Source: Echinarachnius parma (lineage: Eukaryota > Echinodermata > Echinoidea > Clypeasteroida > Echinarachniidae). From it: a stretch of 64,000 nucleotides of DNA. Shown one piece after another: positions 12,771-38,612 of the stretch; positions within the stretch are counted from its first letter, which is position 1; the number at the start of each line of letters is the position of its first letter. Under the pieces are notes generated by a model. That model was not told the origin of the DNA and made no database searches. It saw only the letters and a list, made by a program, of their open reading frames with translations. The translations under genes and the position numbers were made by a program. The stretch lies in the NCBI GenBank assembly GCA_037951105.1, contig JBAMJV010008475.1:28501-92500 (forward strand), given 5' to 3'.

Positions 12771-13346
12771 TTAAAGGGATAATTAAGTTTAGGTAAAGAG
12801 AGTAAAGTTTTGGTCAAACTGAATTTTAGTAACCAAAACCGTAGCACCATTACATTACAACCTAATAGTTGTAACTACACCATGCTCGAAATGAATACAA
12901 CATTACAAATGATTAAGTAAAAAGCCTGTTATCATTTTAAAAAAAAGAGCCGTTAAAATTCAAGAGGGCGCTCTCTAAACACTCATCGGTTTCAACCATT
13001 TTAAATAAAATTCTGTGCATGTGATGTTTTGTTGAAATATTGATTAGATAAAGAGATAACCAACAACTATTTAAAAAAACACTTTTGTAAATTTTTGAAA
13101 AGAGCAAGCATTAACAAAAAAAATTAACGGCTGGTTCAAAACTATCCAATAATTGTGGGGCCCAACAATAATTACAAATGGTTATGTTTATGTATTTTTT
13201 AGCCATTTCTGAACCGATTTTTATCAAATAAAGTTTATTCTGTCATTATAATTGTATGCTCTTTCGAATTTGACACTCAGTTTTTCATTCTCACAAAAAA
13301 TATTTTGTAATGCGCCCTCTATACCAAAACTCAACTATCCCTTTAA
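12771..13346 (+). mobile_element. MITE-A copy (subfamily A2), GPCR spacer
   Basis: Runs from TTAAAGGGATAATTAAG to ACTATCCCTTTAA, with TTAA (or an inner TA) at each border. The same insertion is found at the equivalent point of the next unit (17818-18384), so it predates that unit duplication. Confidence 0.9.
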
Positions 13347-13639
13347 GACGTATTGGTAACGTTTGTATGACGTAAACTTAATTGTCATATTTAATTTATA
13401 AAGATATTACAATGATAATGCAAATTATATAAAGATGTATACATTTATATGAATTAAATTATTGTTTTGATGTGTATTAGTAATGCCTTGCGATGCAATG
13501 TCGATCTGGTATTCCACAGTATAGTGGTTATACCACATTAAACTGGTTTAATTAAAATAATGACGATAATGACGATAATAATTGCTGAAGTGGTTCCATG
13601 ACATTGAAGGCTATAACGTTTTACGAGAAGTGTTTTGAG

Positions 13640-13906
13640 GCCTTGAATTTCATACTACCCATAATAATGTACGCACGCATTGTACGATTCTACCCGCATT
13701 TATAATCATTCAGGAGAATCACATTTCAAACCGTCTACATGTAATAGAGTGCTTCATCTAGTCAGTATGAGACATCTCTGTCCTCAAAATCATTCCTTCG
13801 ACAAATTTCGCTCAGCTTACACGCAGTGCAAATGTCTGTTTTGTGCACATTAAAACACAAACGCACAAGATTATCTTCAGATCAGCGGAAAATGTATCTG
13901 TTCAAA
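13640..13906 (+). promoter_or_regulatory. Conserved 5' flank of GPCR gene 2
   Basis: Colinear with the sequence upstream of gene 1, including CTTGAATTTCATACTACCC and TTCCTTCGACAAATTTCGC. Conservation up to the start codon suggests promoter and 5' UTR. This copy has a short insertion (GAGACATCTCTG, about 13769) relative to copy 1. Confidence 0.5.
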
Positions 13907-16876
13907 ATGAATGATATTCTTTTCATACTTCTCCTGCTCATATTTGGAGTTACCTCGTCGAATGCAACAAGACAATTTTATGGCGTAGCTGATGTAGTAG
14001 TCACAAATAACAACTTTGCTATTAGCGACAGCTTCGTCTCCATTGCTACAGCATCCCTGAAGCGAAGACTTGGTCTGAATGTCACCCATAGTGCCATCCT
14101 GGACAGGGATGTCCAGTTGCAAGACGATGGAACGCACCTGGCCTTGTCATTCAATGGATCCTTTAACGACGTTGGAGATATCCCTGTTTGTCTAGACGGA
14201 AACAGTCTGTTTGCGACTGATGTATTTTTGTATGAGATACGAACCGTATCTCTGCAAACATTCTACAACGAATTGTTGTTAGAAGAACATTGTCAACAAA
14301 TGGGCATGAGTTTCGTGTTTATAGACTACTTAGCGGATCAGTTTTGTTTTGAATTTCCGTTTCTCGAATGTGAGCAACGAGCCGAAAGCTTCGCCTATCG
14401 ATACGACTTCTTTGAGTTTGGATCACAAAGACTGCTAACCTTCCACTGCTCAGAGATATACCTGGATGTTAATGCTTCTTGTCTGAGCACGGTTGACCCT
14501 TTTGATGAAGAATGGATACATCTCTATTGGAATTCACCGTGTATCCTTACAGTGGCTGGCCAGTTTAAACCAAATTACCCTCAAAGAATTGATCCACTAG
14601 GAAGAGAGCCACAACAACTGCAGTTTCAAAATCTCTCTATTCCTTGGAACTGCACAGATTATGACGTGTACATGAATAATGATGAAATACTATTTGATAT
14701 CCCAATCATCTTATCCAGTAGCGACCCAACCTGGGCGTTTGTGCCAGCATGGCTAGCCGTTTGCCTCTACGTGATAAACGCTGCCTCCATTCTCGCGTCT
14801 CTTTTCTGTCTCGTCACGTTCGCTCTGTTTCCAGTTCTCCGGAACGCTCACGGAAAGAATGTCCTCAGCCTTCTGATGGCCACCATTATCGCTCTCATCT
14901 ACACGTCCATTCCTCTGAACTCAGACAGCGCCCCTCGATGCGTCTTCTTGGCGTCAGTCTCCTTCTACCTCGTGTTGGTGCCTAACTACTGGTGGACAGC
15001 AGTGGCAATCTTCCTAGCCTGGACCCTAGGAAGGAAGGGTATTCATAAGATGCAGACCTCTGGAAACAAAATGTTTCTACTTCTCTCTCTTTTCGGTTGG
15101 GGTGTACCACTAATTCTAACGATGGTTGTTTTGTTCATGCACATTGGCGGAATGCAGTTCTTCAGCACTTATGACAAGTGTTGGATCAATCTCGGATGGC
15201 AGACATATCTCTTAGTGGCGATGACGCTGATTCCATTTATGGTGAACTGCGCCCTATTTGCTCTGGTGACCTACAGGCTGCGAGCGACAAAGAAAGAGTT
15301 GGAATCTATGAATGAAGGAGGTCGGTCACGATCCTCGGCAAGGGGAGGAGAAAGAAGTTTGACGATTAAGGTAAAATAATACTAATATTGACTATTGTCT
15401 TTCTTATATAGATATAACAATTATATACGATGTTAAGAGCGTTGTCAAGAAATAACCACGTTTGATAATTCAATAGCAAAACATTTTTTCTACGAAAGTC
15501 GTTTGTTCTTCTGATTAGTATTTTTGCCAAAAGCAATACCCAAGTTTGATGAAAAGCAATGCATGTTTATCTACTAGTAAATAAATGGCACTAAATCTAT
15601 ACGATCAGGATTAAATCATGCGATAAAATTGGAATAGTCCCTAAAGAAATAACGCGTCCTTTAATAAAGACATTACAAAGTGGTTATAAAAGTATATTAC
15701 CTCTTTCATCAATTACATAAACGACGTATCTGTTACCATACAATTAAAATTAAAATTTTATTAACACTCTTCATACAAACATTACAATGTACAATATGCC
15801 AAAGTGACATTACACAGTAAAAGTAAAACAAAAATACAAATACAACATAATACAAATACAAATATAAATTATGGAAGTGTTTGGAGTAGGCAGAAAGGAG
15901 GAAATTTCTTATATCACTGTATATGAAAGCCTACCCCATGATACAGATACTGAACAGACAAAACATACGATAGAAACACACTAAGTTACAAGAGGGGCAA
16001 AATTGCCTTTACTGATTACTATAGTTATTTAATAAGAATTGTTTATATTTTATTTTATAAACATTGAGTTTTGCTAAATTTGATTTCAGGAGGTATACTA
16101 TTCCATATAGGCTAACTGGACCTTAAACAACAAAAAAGAGTTTTTCATACATGTAGTTCGTATTTTGGGGAGATGGTAATTTGAGGCATTTCTAGTATTG
16201 TAATTGTGCACATCGAGATTCAAATCAAAGCATGTTAGTACAAATGATGGCAATAATCTATTATAACATAAAAACATTAAAACTGCAATATAACAAATTT
16301 TCCATATCATTTACATTCAATATTCGAAGTTCATAAAATAAAGGATTGGAATGAGCATAATATTGCGAATGAGTAATAATTCGTACTGCTTTCTTTTGGA
16401 GTTCAATGTCTGTCTTCGCAGATACTAATTCCGCTTTCTTTCATGTTCTTTAGATTGAGAATCAGCCGCTGTCGATGTTGATATGAAGTCAACTTCACAA
16501 TGATCGCCATCGGTTTGGGTCGGGATCCCGGATGGGGAGGTGGATACCAAACAAGATATTCGTTATTTTCTCATCATTTTCTTGACCACCTTTATAGATG
16601 GCAGCGATTTTCGGCGTTCTGTCGCTCCCGAGTTGGGTGTGCTACATCTTCTTCCTCATCTTCCCCGTCGCCGGACTGGCGATCGCAGCGCAGGTCCTCA
16701 GCCAAATCACCGCGTTCGTTCTCCCGCTCGTCCTCTGCTGCAATCGACGAGTCTTCCAGCTCTGGAAGGCAAAGCTCTTCCGGGGCGAGACGATTACTTC
16801 CGGATCAACGATGCGAACCACGATGATGTCGACCTCTCGTGTTCAGGGATTAAACATAGCGGTACCTAGAGCGTAA
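13907..16876 (+). CDS. Methuselah-like / class B orphan GPCR 2 (two exons)
   Basis: Paralogue of the gene at 9613, 580 residues, exons 13907-15370 and 16598-16876, phase 0 junction (AAG|GTAAAA ... TTTATAG|ATG). Signal peptide, cysteine-bearing ectodomain and 7TM layout match gene 1. TM6-TM7 are in exon 2. The first 180 or so residues differ at about 29 positions and lack a four-residue stretch (EING) found in gene 1. The next 235 residues differ at only five, and the remainder of exon 1 at about nine in 65. The tail runs on to a distinct end (STSRVQGLNIAVPRA) where gene 1 meets a stop. Its intron is about 1.2 kb because a LINE fragment (15740-16440) inserted; gene 1's intron is about 0.5 kb. 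Function as an orphan surface receptor is inferred from family resemblance. Confidence 0.82.
15740..16440 (-). mobile_element. LINE 3' end, antisense in GPCR 2 intron
   Basis: On the minus strand the end of a non-LTR ORF2 is readable: HNYNTRNASNYHLPKIRT near 16160-16215, followed by a stop and an AT-rich 3' UTR ending AATAAAATTTTAATTTTAAT near 15745. The YNTRNS...RT...SI signature close to the C terminus is typical of CR1/L2-like and related LINEs. The copy is 5'-truncated and absent from the gene 1 intron. Confidence 0.75.
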
Positions 16877-17817
16877 CAGTTGGTCAAATAAAATACGTGT
16901 TATACGACTGTATCATACAACACAAATGCAACCGGGTGCATATTTATCACAAGAATGTCAAATTTGATATTAATAGCATGGTATTAAAATCTATGCATAA
17001 AGCCAATGAACCGTTAGAAAACCCCGCGAAAAAACACTTTACAACATTCGATGTTTATATTCCCAATAACGTGACAGATAACCATTGTTTATCTATTAAC
17101 TATCAAAGTGGTCCATCAACTTCATAAGAACTTTCCCGAATGATAGTCGAGTCTTCAATCATATTAACCAATACCATCGAAAAAATCTTCTTAATTATTT
17201 GTGAATATCTTGTAAAAAGTGTTTGTTTTTTTCACCTACTGCCCATTGACTTTGACTACAAACAAAAACAAATTTTCAGAACGCTTTTTATTCAACCATA
17301 AACATCTCCGTATAATATGGGAGACAATTACAAATTAAAATCCATTTCATGTATGCTACAGTATTTTAAACAAGTCACAAGAAAATTGTGAAAGCACCCG
17401 GTTTAAAAAAAAAAATCGCCATAATACCTGAATAAAATTGAGCATTATTTGTATAAGCAATTCAACTTTATAAATAACTTTGTCTTATAACTCGATACGA
17501 TTGATACGCCCAGCACGGAGAGTACGAGTTCAGGGGAAGAACGAATTGATCGACGAAATATCAAAATTTACGTACGGACTCAACCCGGCGGACAGACTTT
17601 GTACATCATGTATATATAGCGACCCTTTGTATATTATATCATTATAGCGACCCTTTTAAAATTCTATATGAAAAGCAACCTTTATGATAAATGGCCCTTT
17701 GTATATACATGATATGATTTTGTTAAACATGCTATCATAATGTTTAATAGAATGATTATGAATAAACTGATAATGATCATTAAACAGTATGATATGTGAA
17801 GAATGAATTAATCATGT
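16877..17817. other. 3' flank and spacer after GPCR 2
   Basis: Non-coding and colinear with 11812-12770 and 1-489, with small indels. No gene is seen. Confidence 0.6.
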
Positions 17818-18384
17818 TTAAAGGGATAGTTAAGTTTAGGTAGAGAGAGTACAGTTTTGGTCAAACTGAATGTTAGTAACCAAAACCTGCACCATTACAT
17901 TACAAACTAATAGTTATAACTCCACCATGCTCGAAAGGAATACAAAATTACAAAAATAAAAAGCTTGTCATCATTAAAAAAGAGCAGTTAAAACTCAAGC
18001 GGGCGCTCTCTAAACACTCATCGGTTTCAACCATTTTAAATGAAATATCGTGAATGTGATGTTTTGTTGAAATAGTGATTAGATAGAGAGATAATCAACA
18101 ACTATTTAAAAACCGCTTTTGTACATTTTTGAAAAGAGGAAGCAAAAAAAAAGAATGTTAACGGCTGGTTCAAAACTATCGAAAAATTGTAGGTCCCCAC
18201 AATTATTACAAATGGTTATGTTTATGGATATTTCAGCTATTTCTGAACCGATTTTGATCAAATAAAGTTGATTCTGTTATTAAAATTGTATACTTTTTCG
18301 AATTTTATACTCAGTTTTTCATTATCTCACAAACAAATTATTTTGTGTAGCACCCTCTATACCAAAACTCAACTATCCCTTTAA
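17818..18384 (+). mobile_element. MITE-A copy (subfamily A2)
   Basis: Bordered by TTAA with ends AGGGATAGTTAAG and CTCAACTATCCCT. It is at the same place in the unit as the copy at 12771-13346. Confidence 0.9.
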
Positions 18385-18415
18385 GACGTATTGGTAACGT
18401 TTGTATAACGTAAAC

Positions 18416-18799
18416 TTAAAGGGACTTAGTAACATTGTCCAAATCCTCAAAATCCAATTGGAATTCTAGCGGTTCCCTCATACCTTGTTGTATTCGTATT
18501 AACAATATAAGCTTTGTACAGGTTTCGGTTTTTCAAATTTCCTTTTCGTTAAAAAGATATTTACGATTGAAGTGTTCAGATGCTAAATAATCCACTGGAT
18601 TGCGAGAACCGTGTACAAAGTGACTGCAATGATTTAGTGAATATCACTTTGCATTTTTGCTCATTACTCGGCCATATAACGTCCATTTTACTTGCAATTT
18701 TCACGATACCCTGTGGACATATTAGATAACTACAATATACATTGTACCAACCATGTATCACTTTTTGCACATGTCAACAAAGTTACTAGATCCCTTTAA
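18416..18799. mobile_element. MITE-B, with empty site at 13378-13381
   Basis: Inserted element between two TTAA copies: TTAA-AGGGACTTAGTAAC ... GTTACTAGATCCCT-TTAA. The equivalent place in the previous unit reads AAACTTAATTGTC without the element, so this is a filled versus empty pair. The duplication can be read as TTAA, or as TA with ends AAGGG/CCCTT. About 380 bp, non-coding. A second, interrupted copy is at about 42060-43078. Confidence 0.88.
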
Positions 18800-19092
18800 T
18801 TGTCATATTTAATTGATAAAGATATTACAATGATAATGCAAATTATCTAAAGGTGTATACATTTATATGAATTAAATTATTGTTTTGATGTGTATTAGTA
18901 ATGTCTTGCGATGCAATGTCGATCTGGTATTCCACAGTATGCATGGTATAGTGGTTATACCACATTAAACTGGTTTAATGAAAATAATGACGATTGCTGA
19001 AGTGATTCCATGACATTGACGGTGGTTTTACGCGAAGTGTTTGGGGGCCTTGAATATCATACTACTCTTAATAATTAACGCACGCATGATAT
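18800..19092 (+). other. Orphan 5' flank of a lost GPCR copy
   Basis: Colinear with 13382-13705, the region leading to gene 2, including CTTGAATATCATACTAC and CGCACGCATGATATAATTCTAC. It then stops abruptly at about 19092. No receptor exon follows, so this is the right edge of the tandem array. Confidence 0.75.
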
Positions 19093-19439
19093 AATTCTAC
19101 ACTGTTAAAAATATTATTTCAGTTAGTAATTATTACTTATTTTTTTCAATTAGAATTTAAGCAAAAACACATTTTTGTCCTGCCTACCCGCTAAATTTAT
19201 GTTCTACAAACTTAAACATAACAACTCTATAAATTACATTGAAAATTACATAAACAAAATAAGTAAAAAAATCAACTACATACATTTAAGTAATTTGAAC
19301 AAAAGCAAATATAAATAATTAAGTAATTTCTACTTTTTACTAATTTGAGTAACAATAACATAAGAAAAGCGTAGATTTAAGTTAACTTTACTTCATGAAT
19401 ATTCATGAATCAGATTTGAAAGTTATCGAAGATTTACAA
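19093..19439. other. AT-rich non-genic sequence after the array edge
   Basis: Nothing recognisable. AAGTAA/TTACTT-rich words recur, hinting at a decayed repeat, but no ends were found. Confidence 0.4.
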
Positions 19440-19580
19440 TTTGTAAAGGGTCTTTACTTATTCGTTCGTAATTTTCTTTACCTTTTGAGCATGGTGGAGT
19501 TATAACTATTAGTTTGTTATGTTATTGTGCAGGTTTTGGTTACTAAAGCTCGGCCTCACCAAAACTGTACTACCCCTTTA
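19440..19580 (-). mobile_element. MITE-A fragment
   Basis: GAGCATGGTGGAGTTATAAC through GGTTTTGGTTACTAAAGC to ACTACCCCTTTAA is the inverted left end of MITE-A; the other half is missing. Confidence 0.7.
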
Positions 19581-19859
19581 AAGGTAGAACTTGCATGTAT
19601 TCTGGTATTACCCGTATCAGCGAGGTCAGCTTCGAGACATAATACTTCATACGATTTTGTAACATTAACATAATTATGCTAAAATAGTAATTGCTCCGAT
19701 TATTATACGACACGATGCTACAAAAGCAACACTATTAAGGGAATTCTGAACCCAAAATTGGGGTATTGGCACCCTTCCTTCGGGGGCAAATCGCGTATGT
19801 GTGTTCATACAAGTAATACATAAATAACTAGAAAGTAAACTTGTCGCTGTTCTATCATG

Positions 19860-20907
19860 TTAATTTCATCTCGAATTGTACTTTTATTTCCGATGTTGAC
19901 AAATATCTATACTGAATCATGTTACTATACTAATTCGATATTTCAACACTATTCCCTCATCTTCAACATGTTCAAGGCTGTACCGCATGTTTATTTGCAA
20001 ATGTCCAACCTCAACCAGTACTGACGGTTATCTTTAATGTCGTATTCTTGTTCTGCTTTTATATATGTCACTCTTTCATTCATGACCCGCCACAAGAAGA
20101 TATTCCAAATATCTAACAATCGATAAAATGTATAAATGTCCGCATTGAATATTTCAATACCCTTTATGATATTAACAAGCGCTAGGGTTCTTTGAATAAA
20201 CAACATGCAACATCATTACATTATGTTATAGGAAAACGATTTATTAATTTGTTTAAATTTTTTTTTTAGAATCAAGTTGGAAACTCTATAAATTATAAGT
20301 ACTCATATTCCAGAAAAAAAGCAAATACAACTCCAACCTGTAAGTTGACAATGCCATTATTTGTATTAAACGCTTCGATATTTGGAGGGCAAAGGCGTGC
20401 GAACAAACATTTTATTGAGCAATGATTGTGACGTATATAAACTGTCGGGTACTTGCAGCCTGGTCTACATCCATTTGGTCTATTCCAATTTTGGTCCCTA
20501 CTAGCAAAATCAGAATACATATAGCCTGAGGAGTGAAGACTAGGGATTAGAGATTGGGATTAGGTTTAGAGGTTTTGAATTAATGTTAGGATTATGTTCA
20601 GGCTTGGGGGTCAAGTAAGGAGTTAGGCATTTTGAAGTTTGAGGAATAATGTAATGAATACAATCGCACGAAGATAAACATGGGTGTACTGTACATGTAT
20701 GTATAGATCAACAAAGCAAGCATACACCATGTAGTACCGTACACTATGGTTATGAGCACAGGTTCATGCATCGCTGATCTCAATGAATAAAGCCATAACT
20801 ATTTGGAATTATCGTGATAAGATTTTTATGTCGTGTGTTACTACATAATACTTACTGCATTAAATATTATGCAGTTACATGTATTATGTAGTGGCTATTG
20901 AATTAAC
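19860..20907 (+). promoter_or_regulatory. Upstream region of SRCR gene 1, shared with SRCR gene 2
   Basis: Colinear with 47560-48975 upstream of the second SRCR gene: for example GCATGTTTATTTGCAAAT, GGCGTGCGAACAAACAT and CTACTAGCAAAATCAGAAT occur in both in the same order, up to the ATG. Promoter and 5' UTR are inferred. In the second copy a MITE (48087-48452) interrupts it just before CTACTAGC. Confidence 0.5.
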
Positions 20908-34638
<13,731 letters not shown>

Positions 34639-36750
34639 AGCCAATGGCATACATGGCTATAGAGGGGCCAATGTGCTGGAACACGTCCCCCAATAATTTA
34701 GCCAAATTGATACATGTATAACAATTTAAAGAGAACGATACAGAAATTTATAGAACGCCCCTCAAAATATATGATGCCCCTTCGTAGGTCCTATATAACA
34801 TAAACATCGCTATCTTCATCGCTGAACTCATGCATTATAATTGCCTTACATGTTGTATATCATCTTCTTGTTCATGAACGTCAATGTGTAGGATTGTACA
34901 GGAAATGCTTAGTACTTCACTGCAACTCCACTGAAAACAAAAACAGACCCCCAATTGTTTGAAATATCTATACTATTCTTTAAAGTTTGTATCACAAATC
35001 ATGATTAATAAGTTCGGAGTAGTTAAAGGTTGGCATGTAAACGGATCAGTTACAGGGCTTTTTTCTTTCAAAAGAGAAGCCGTTAACAACGTTGTTTTAA
35101 AATTTAAAAAATGTAAATGATTGTTATGTTCTGATGTTTGATTGAAAATGAGCAAAGAAAAATAGGCTTCGCCGGGAATCAAACCCGAGACCTCCAGATT
35201 GCTAGACCGGTGCTCAACCATCTGATGTTTGGTTAACGTAATCATTTAATAGAGATATCATAAAACAAAACAAGTCATTAAAATAATTTTGGCATTCGTC
35301 AGCAAAACATATCCCGGTTCTGCAGCCATGTTGGGTAAAAAGTACTTGAATAGTGTGTACAACTTCCCCGCGCATAGCTGCGTTGCATGGAGTGCGTAAT
35401 GTTTGTTAATGCGTTTGTTCTTGAATGGAAAATCTGCGCAATGCACAAAACAACAACATAAAACAGAACCATTCCACGTTTATGACGTCAAAATCGTGCA
35501 ATAGAACTAATAAAAAAGTTATATTCAACGATAATGACGTCAAAATCGTGCAATGGTATTTTTCCACGAATGTCATGTGAGCTGAATTCAACCAATCACA
35601 TTGCGAGAACATTCTAAGGTGTTATATAAATCCTGTTAATGTTATGCAGTAGATGGTCATCTATAGATTATTTAGTTTATCAACACATTTGTCCCGCTCG
35701 ATGATTGTGTCGATTTGTGTGTGTTTATCTGACTTAAAACATGTAGTCTATCCATAATCACATACCAAAGCCGTAGTTCAAAGTATATTTAGCATTTTGT
35801 GATTTGTTTCCTCCTTCAAATATTTAAAATACAAAATGAATGGAGATTATTACAATTACTGGGCCCCACTTTCAACAATTCCTTTGCATTATATGTGTCT
35901 GCATTATATACGTGGTCAATGTATTGGTATATTTTAACTTAGAAATGAAATATTTGACTATTTTGAGAATACGTGCATTTCAATTTTCCTCTACTAAGCC
36001 CCTTAACTACGGGAACCAGGTGGGTTGTGTATAAAGTATATGGATATTTCAGAATCTCGAAGAGAAAGGGTCAATGGTTCATAATAAAGTACATAGATAA
36101 TACTCGACGTAAAACAGCCTTATTACTTATGTTTTATTAATGCATTTTGTATAATACAATTTTGGTTCAACAAACTTTTGACAAGTTTTGTTTCGAACCA
36201 CAGTCTTGTTATATATATATTGTTTTTAAATAGATATTTGCGACAAACTCTGTAAAAATTATTATATAGACAGAGAAGTAATGTGTGACGATGTAAACAT
36301 TATAGCTTATACAAGTATACCTTTATATATGATGGGCGAGTTATCATCATTATTGCACTACATATAAGTATGTAAACCGCGATGGCGGTCTATACAAGAA
36401 TCTAACAACAATCTAACCCTTGCAACGGACTCCCAATTACATTTATGTTATTTTTGTTTCACGTATTAGTTAACATTTTTGTTTGATATTTAATTCAAAA
36501 TTACATGAATAGCTCCTTTGTATTGTGAATAACGGAAACAATCGGGGATAGGGCTTATTTTGTTTATGTTATAGATTGCCAGGAAGATTTTCTTTTTTCA
36601 CTATAATTATAATTATAAGCTTATGTTGGTAAATCGGTCTTTTCTTGACTCAGCTGTAAAAGACAATGAAACTAGGATAATGTATTGTGTACACTATAAG
36701 ATACGAACTATGATGAATAGTCTCTGAGATTGAGCACGATCGGTCAAGAA
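34639..36750. other. Intergenic: 3' side of SRCR gene 1
   Basis: No gene is seen. A possible poly(A) signal lies near 36083 (CATAATAAAG), which would imply a long 3' UTR; the true end is unknown. Two copies of TGACGTCAAAATCGTGCAA (about 35484 and 35536) include the palindrome TGACGTCA. The SINE at 35150 is listed separately. Confidence 0.5.
35150..35235 (-). mobile_element. tRNA-derived SINE body (minus strand)
   Basis: AAATAGGCTTCGCCGGGAATC, then ACCCGAGACCTCC and CTAGACCGGTGCTCAACC is the reverse complement of a tRNA-like body. It matches 61626-61690 and resembles the SINEs at 7262 and 8531. The B box is mutated (GGTTTGATTC). Confidence 0.7.
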
Positions 36751-37137
36751 ATAAGAAAACTATCAATGGCTCTTTGGAAATAGCCATTTATTTCTATTTT
36801 GAGTCCCAGGGACTCAAATTGGCCACACTCTCTGGCAAAGTTGTAGACAACTCGCCATTATGTCTAATTACTTGTCTTTTAAACACAATTTAAATTTGTT
36901 TAAATCTACTCAAAATACGTGTTTACCCTTCAATTTGGTTTAAGATGTGTTTTGAAGGATACATTCATAAACAATACTGGGTGTGGGAAATGGTAAAGTG
37001 TGACTAACATTGAACAACAATTGAAAATGTGTGTACAAATATATTAGGTGTAATACACACATTTATCATAATGCATTGCCAATTTGAGTTCCCATATAAA
37101 TAAATGGACATATTTTTAAAGAGCCCCAGTTTTCTTG
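36751..37137. mobile_element. MITE with about 55-bp imperfect TIRs
   Basis: AAGAAAACTATCAATGGCTCTTT, ATTTATTT and GAGTCCCAGGGACTCAAATTGG at the left mirror CCAATTTGAGTTCCCATATAAATAAATGG and AAAGAGCCCCAGTTTTCTT at the right. No ORF. Confidence 0.7.
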
Positions 37138-38146
37138 TTGCTTCCCGATTATGCTCTTAGGCTAACTTTCAGGGAGTATTCCTCCTAATATATTAAAGCC
37201 CGTGAAAGCAACATTTTGTTTGTGTTTCATTGTCATAATAGATATATAGATGTATATATGTCATTGTATATGAAAATGTCTTTCATTATCAAATGTTTGT
37301 ACATTCCACAACATTGCTTTTCTTTAAAAAATGTATTCAAGACTTCAGCAATAAATTGTGCTATATAAAAACAAAACAGTAGTAGTACTTATATCTTCTT
37401 TATCATGTTTATATCGGTTGTGTGTAAGTGAATCATTTTGTACGATAATCGGCTCAAAATTAAAATTTGAGTTATGTGTAATATTATTATCGATCGTTAC
37501 TACAATGTTTGTTAGTATTTATTTTAGCAAATTATGTTTGTAAAAATAGGCAAGACTCAAAAGAAATGAGTCACGAGGCGGGGGTGGGGGTTGGAGGGCG
37601 GGGTGGGTGTCAGGGGTGGGGATTGGGCGGGAAGATCTCCCAAATTTGTTAAACAATGCAAGGGGGGGATGGCCATTTTGGCCCCGGCCTATTTGGTTAC
37701 GGTCTATTGACAAGACAGCGCAGAGGTACCAAAATCGTGCAGTTAAAACGCCAACGCTCGGCGAGACACATTACTGAATCCATACCAACACCGACACCAA
37801 TAAAGACCAAAAGCAAGGGAACTCATTTCACTGTGTTTATACAATGACAATATTGCATGAATGTATTAAGTTATATTTTGCTTTATAAAAAGTATGGACT
37901 AACGTCGAATCATACTATGTTATAATAATAGTGTTTGCGTAAGTATGTGTCTAACAAAGTATTGACCAAAACTAGTATGAATTCTTAAACAGTCTCTTAT
38001 CAATTACTTTAATAATTAGTGATATGCGCTGATCTTTCACTATTAAAAGCATCCCATATAGCGTTATTATTAAGCAGAGTAAATGGAATAGACTTATTCA
38101 AAAAATTATGCTTTTTATAAAATACAAAACTGTTTGCATTGTAGGC
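37138..38146. other. Intergenic spacer with G-rich tract
   Basis: No gene is seen. 37577-37632 holds many G3-G5 runs (potential quadruplex). Confidence 0.5.
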
Positions 38147-38612
38147 AGTTAAAGGGATAGTTGAGTTTTGGTATAGAGGGCGCTACGCAAAATTTTTTTT
38201 GTGTGAGATAATGAAAAACTGAGTGTCAAAATGGAAAGAGCATACAATTTTACAGACGGATAAAACTTTATTTGATCAAAATCTGTTCATAACCATTTGT
38301 AATAATTGTGGGGCTCCACAATAATTCGATAATGTTGAACCAGCCGTTCATTTTTTTTTTTATAAATGCTTCCTTTTTAAACATTTACGAAAGAGGCTTT
38401 GAAATAGTTGAGAGATAATCAACAATTTAACAAAACAATTTAACAAAAAATCACATGCACAATATTTTATTTAAAATGGTTGAAACCAATGAGTTTAGAG
38501 AGCGCCCTCTCGTTTTAACAGCTCTTTTTGAATGATAACAGGCTTTTTACTTAGTCGTTTGTAATTTTCTATACTAAAATTAAGTTTTACCAAAACTAGA
38601 CTATCCAACTCG
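38147..38612 (-). mobile_element. MITE-A copy
   Basis: Inverted orientation: GTTAAAGGGATAGTTGAG, AGAGGGCGCTACG, GAAAAACTGAGTGTCAAA and later GAGAGCGCCCTCTCG. The distal end is degraded (CTAGACTATCC). Confidence 0.85.
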
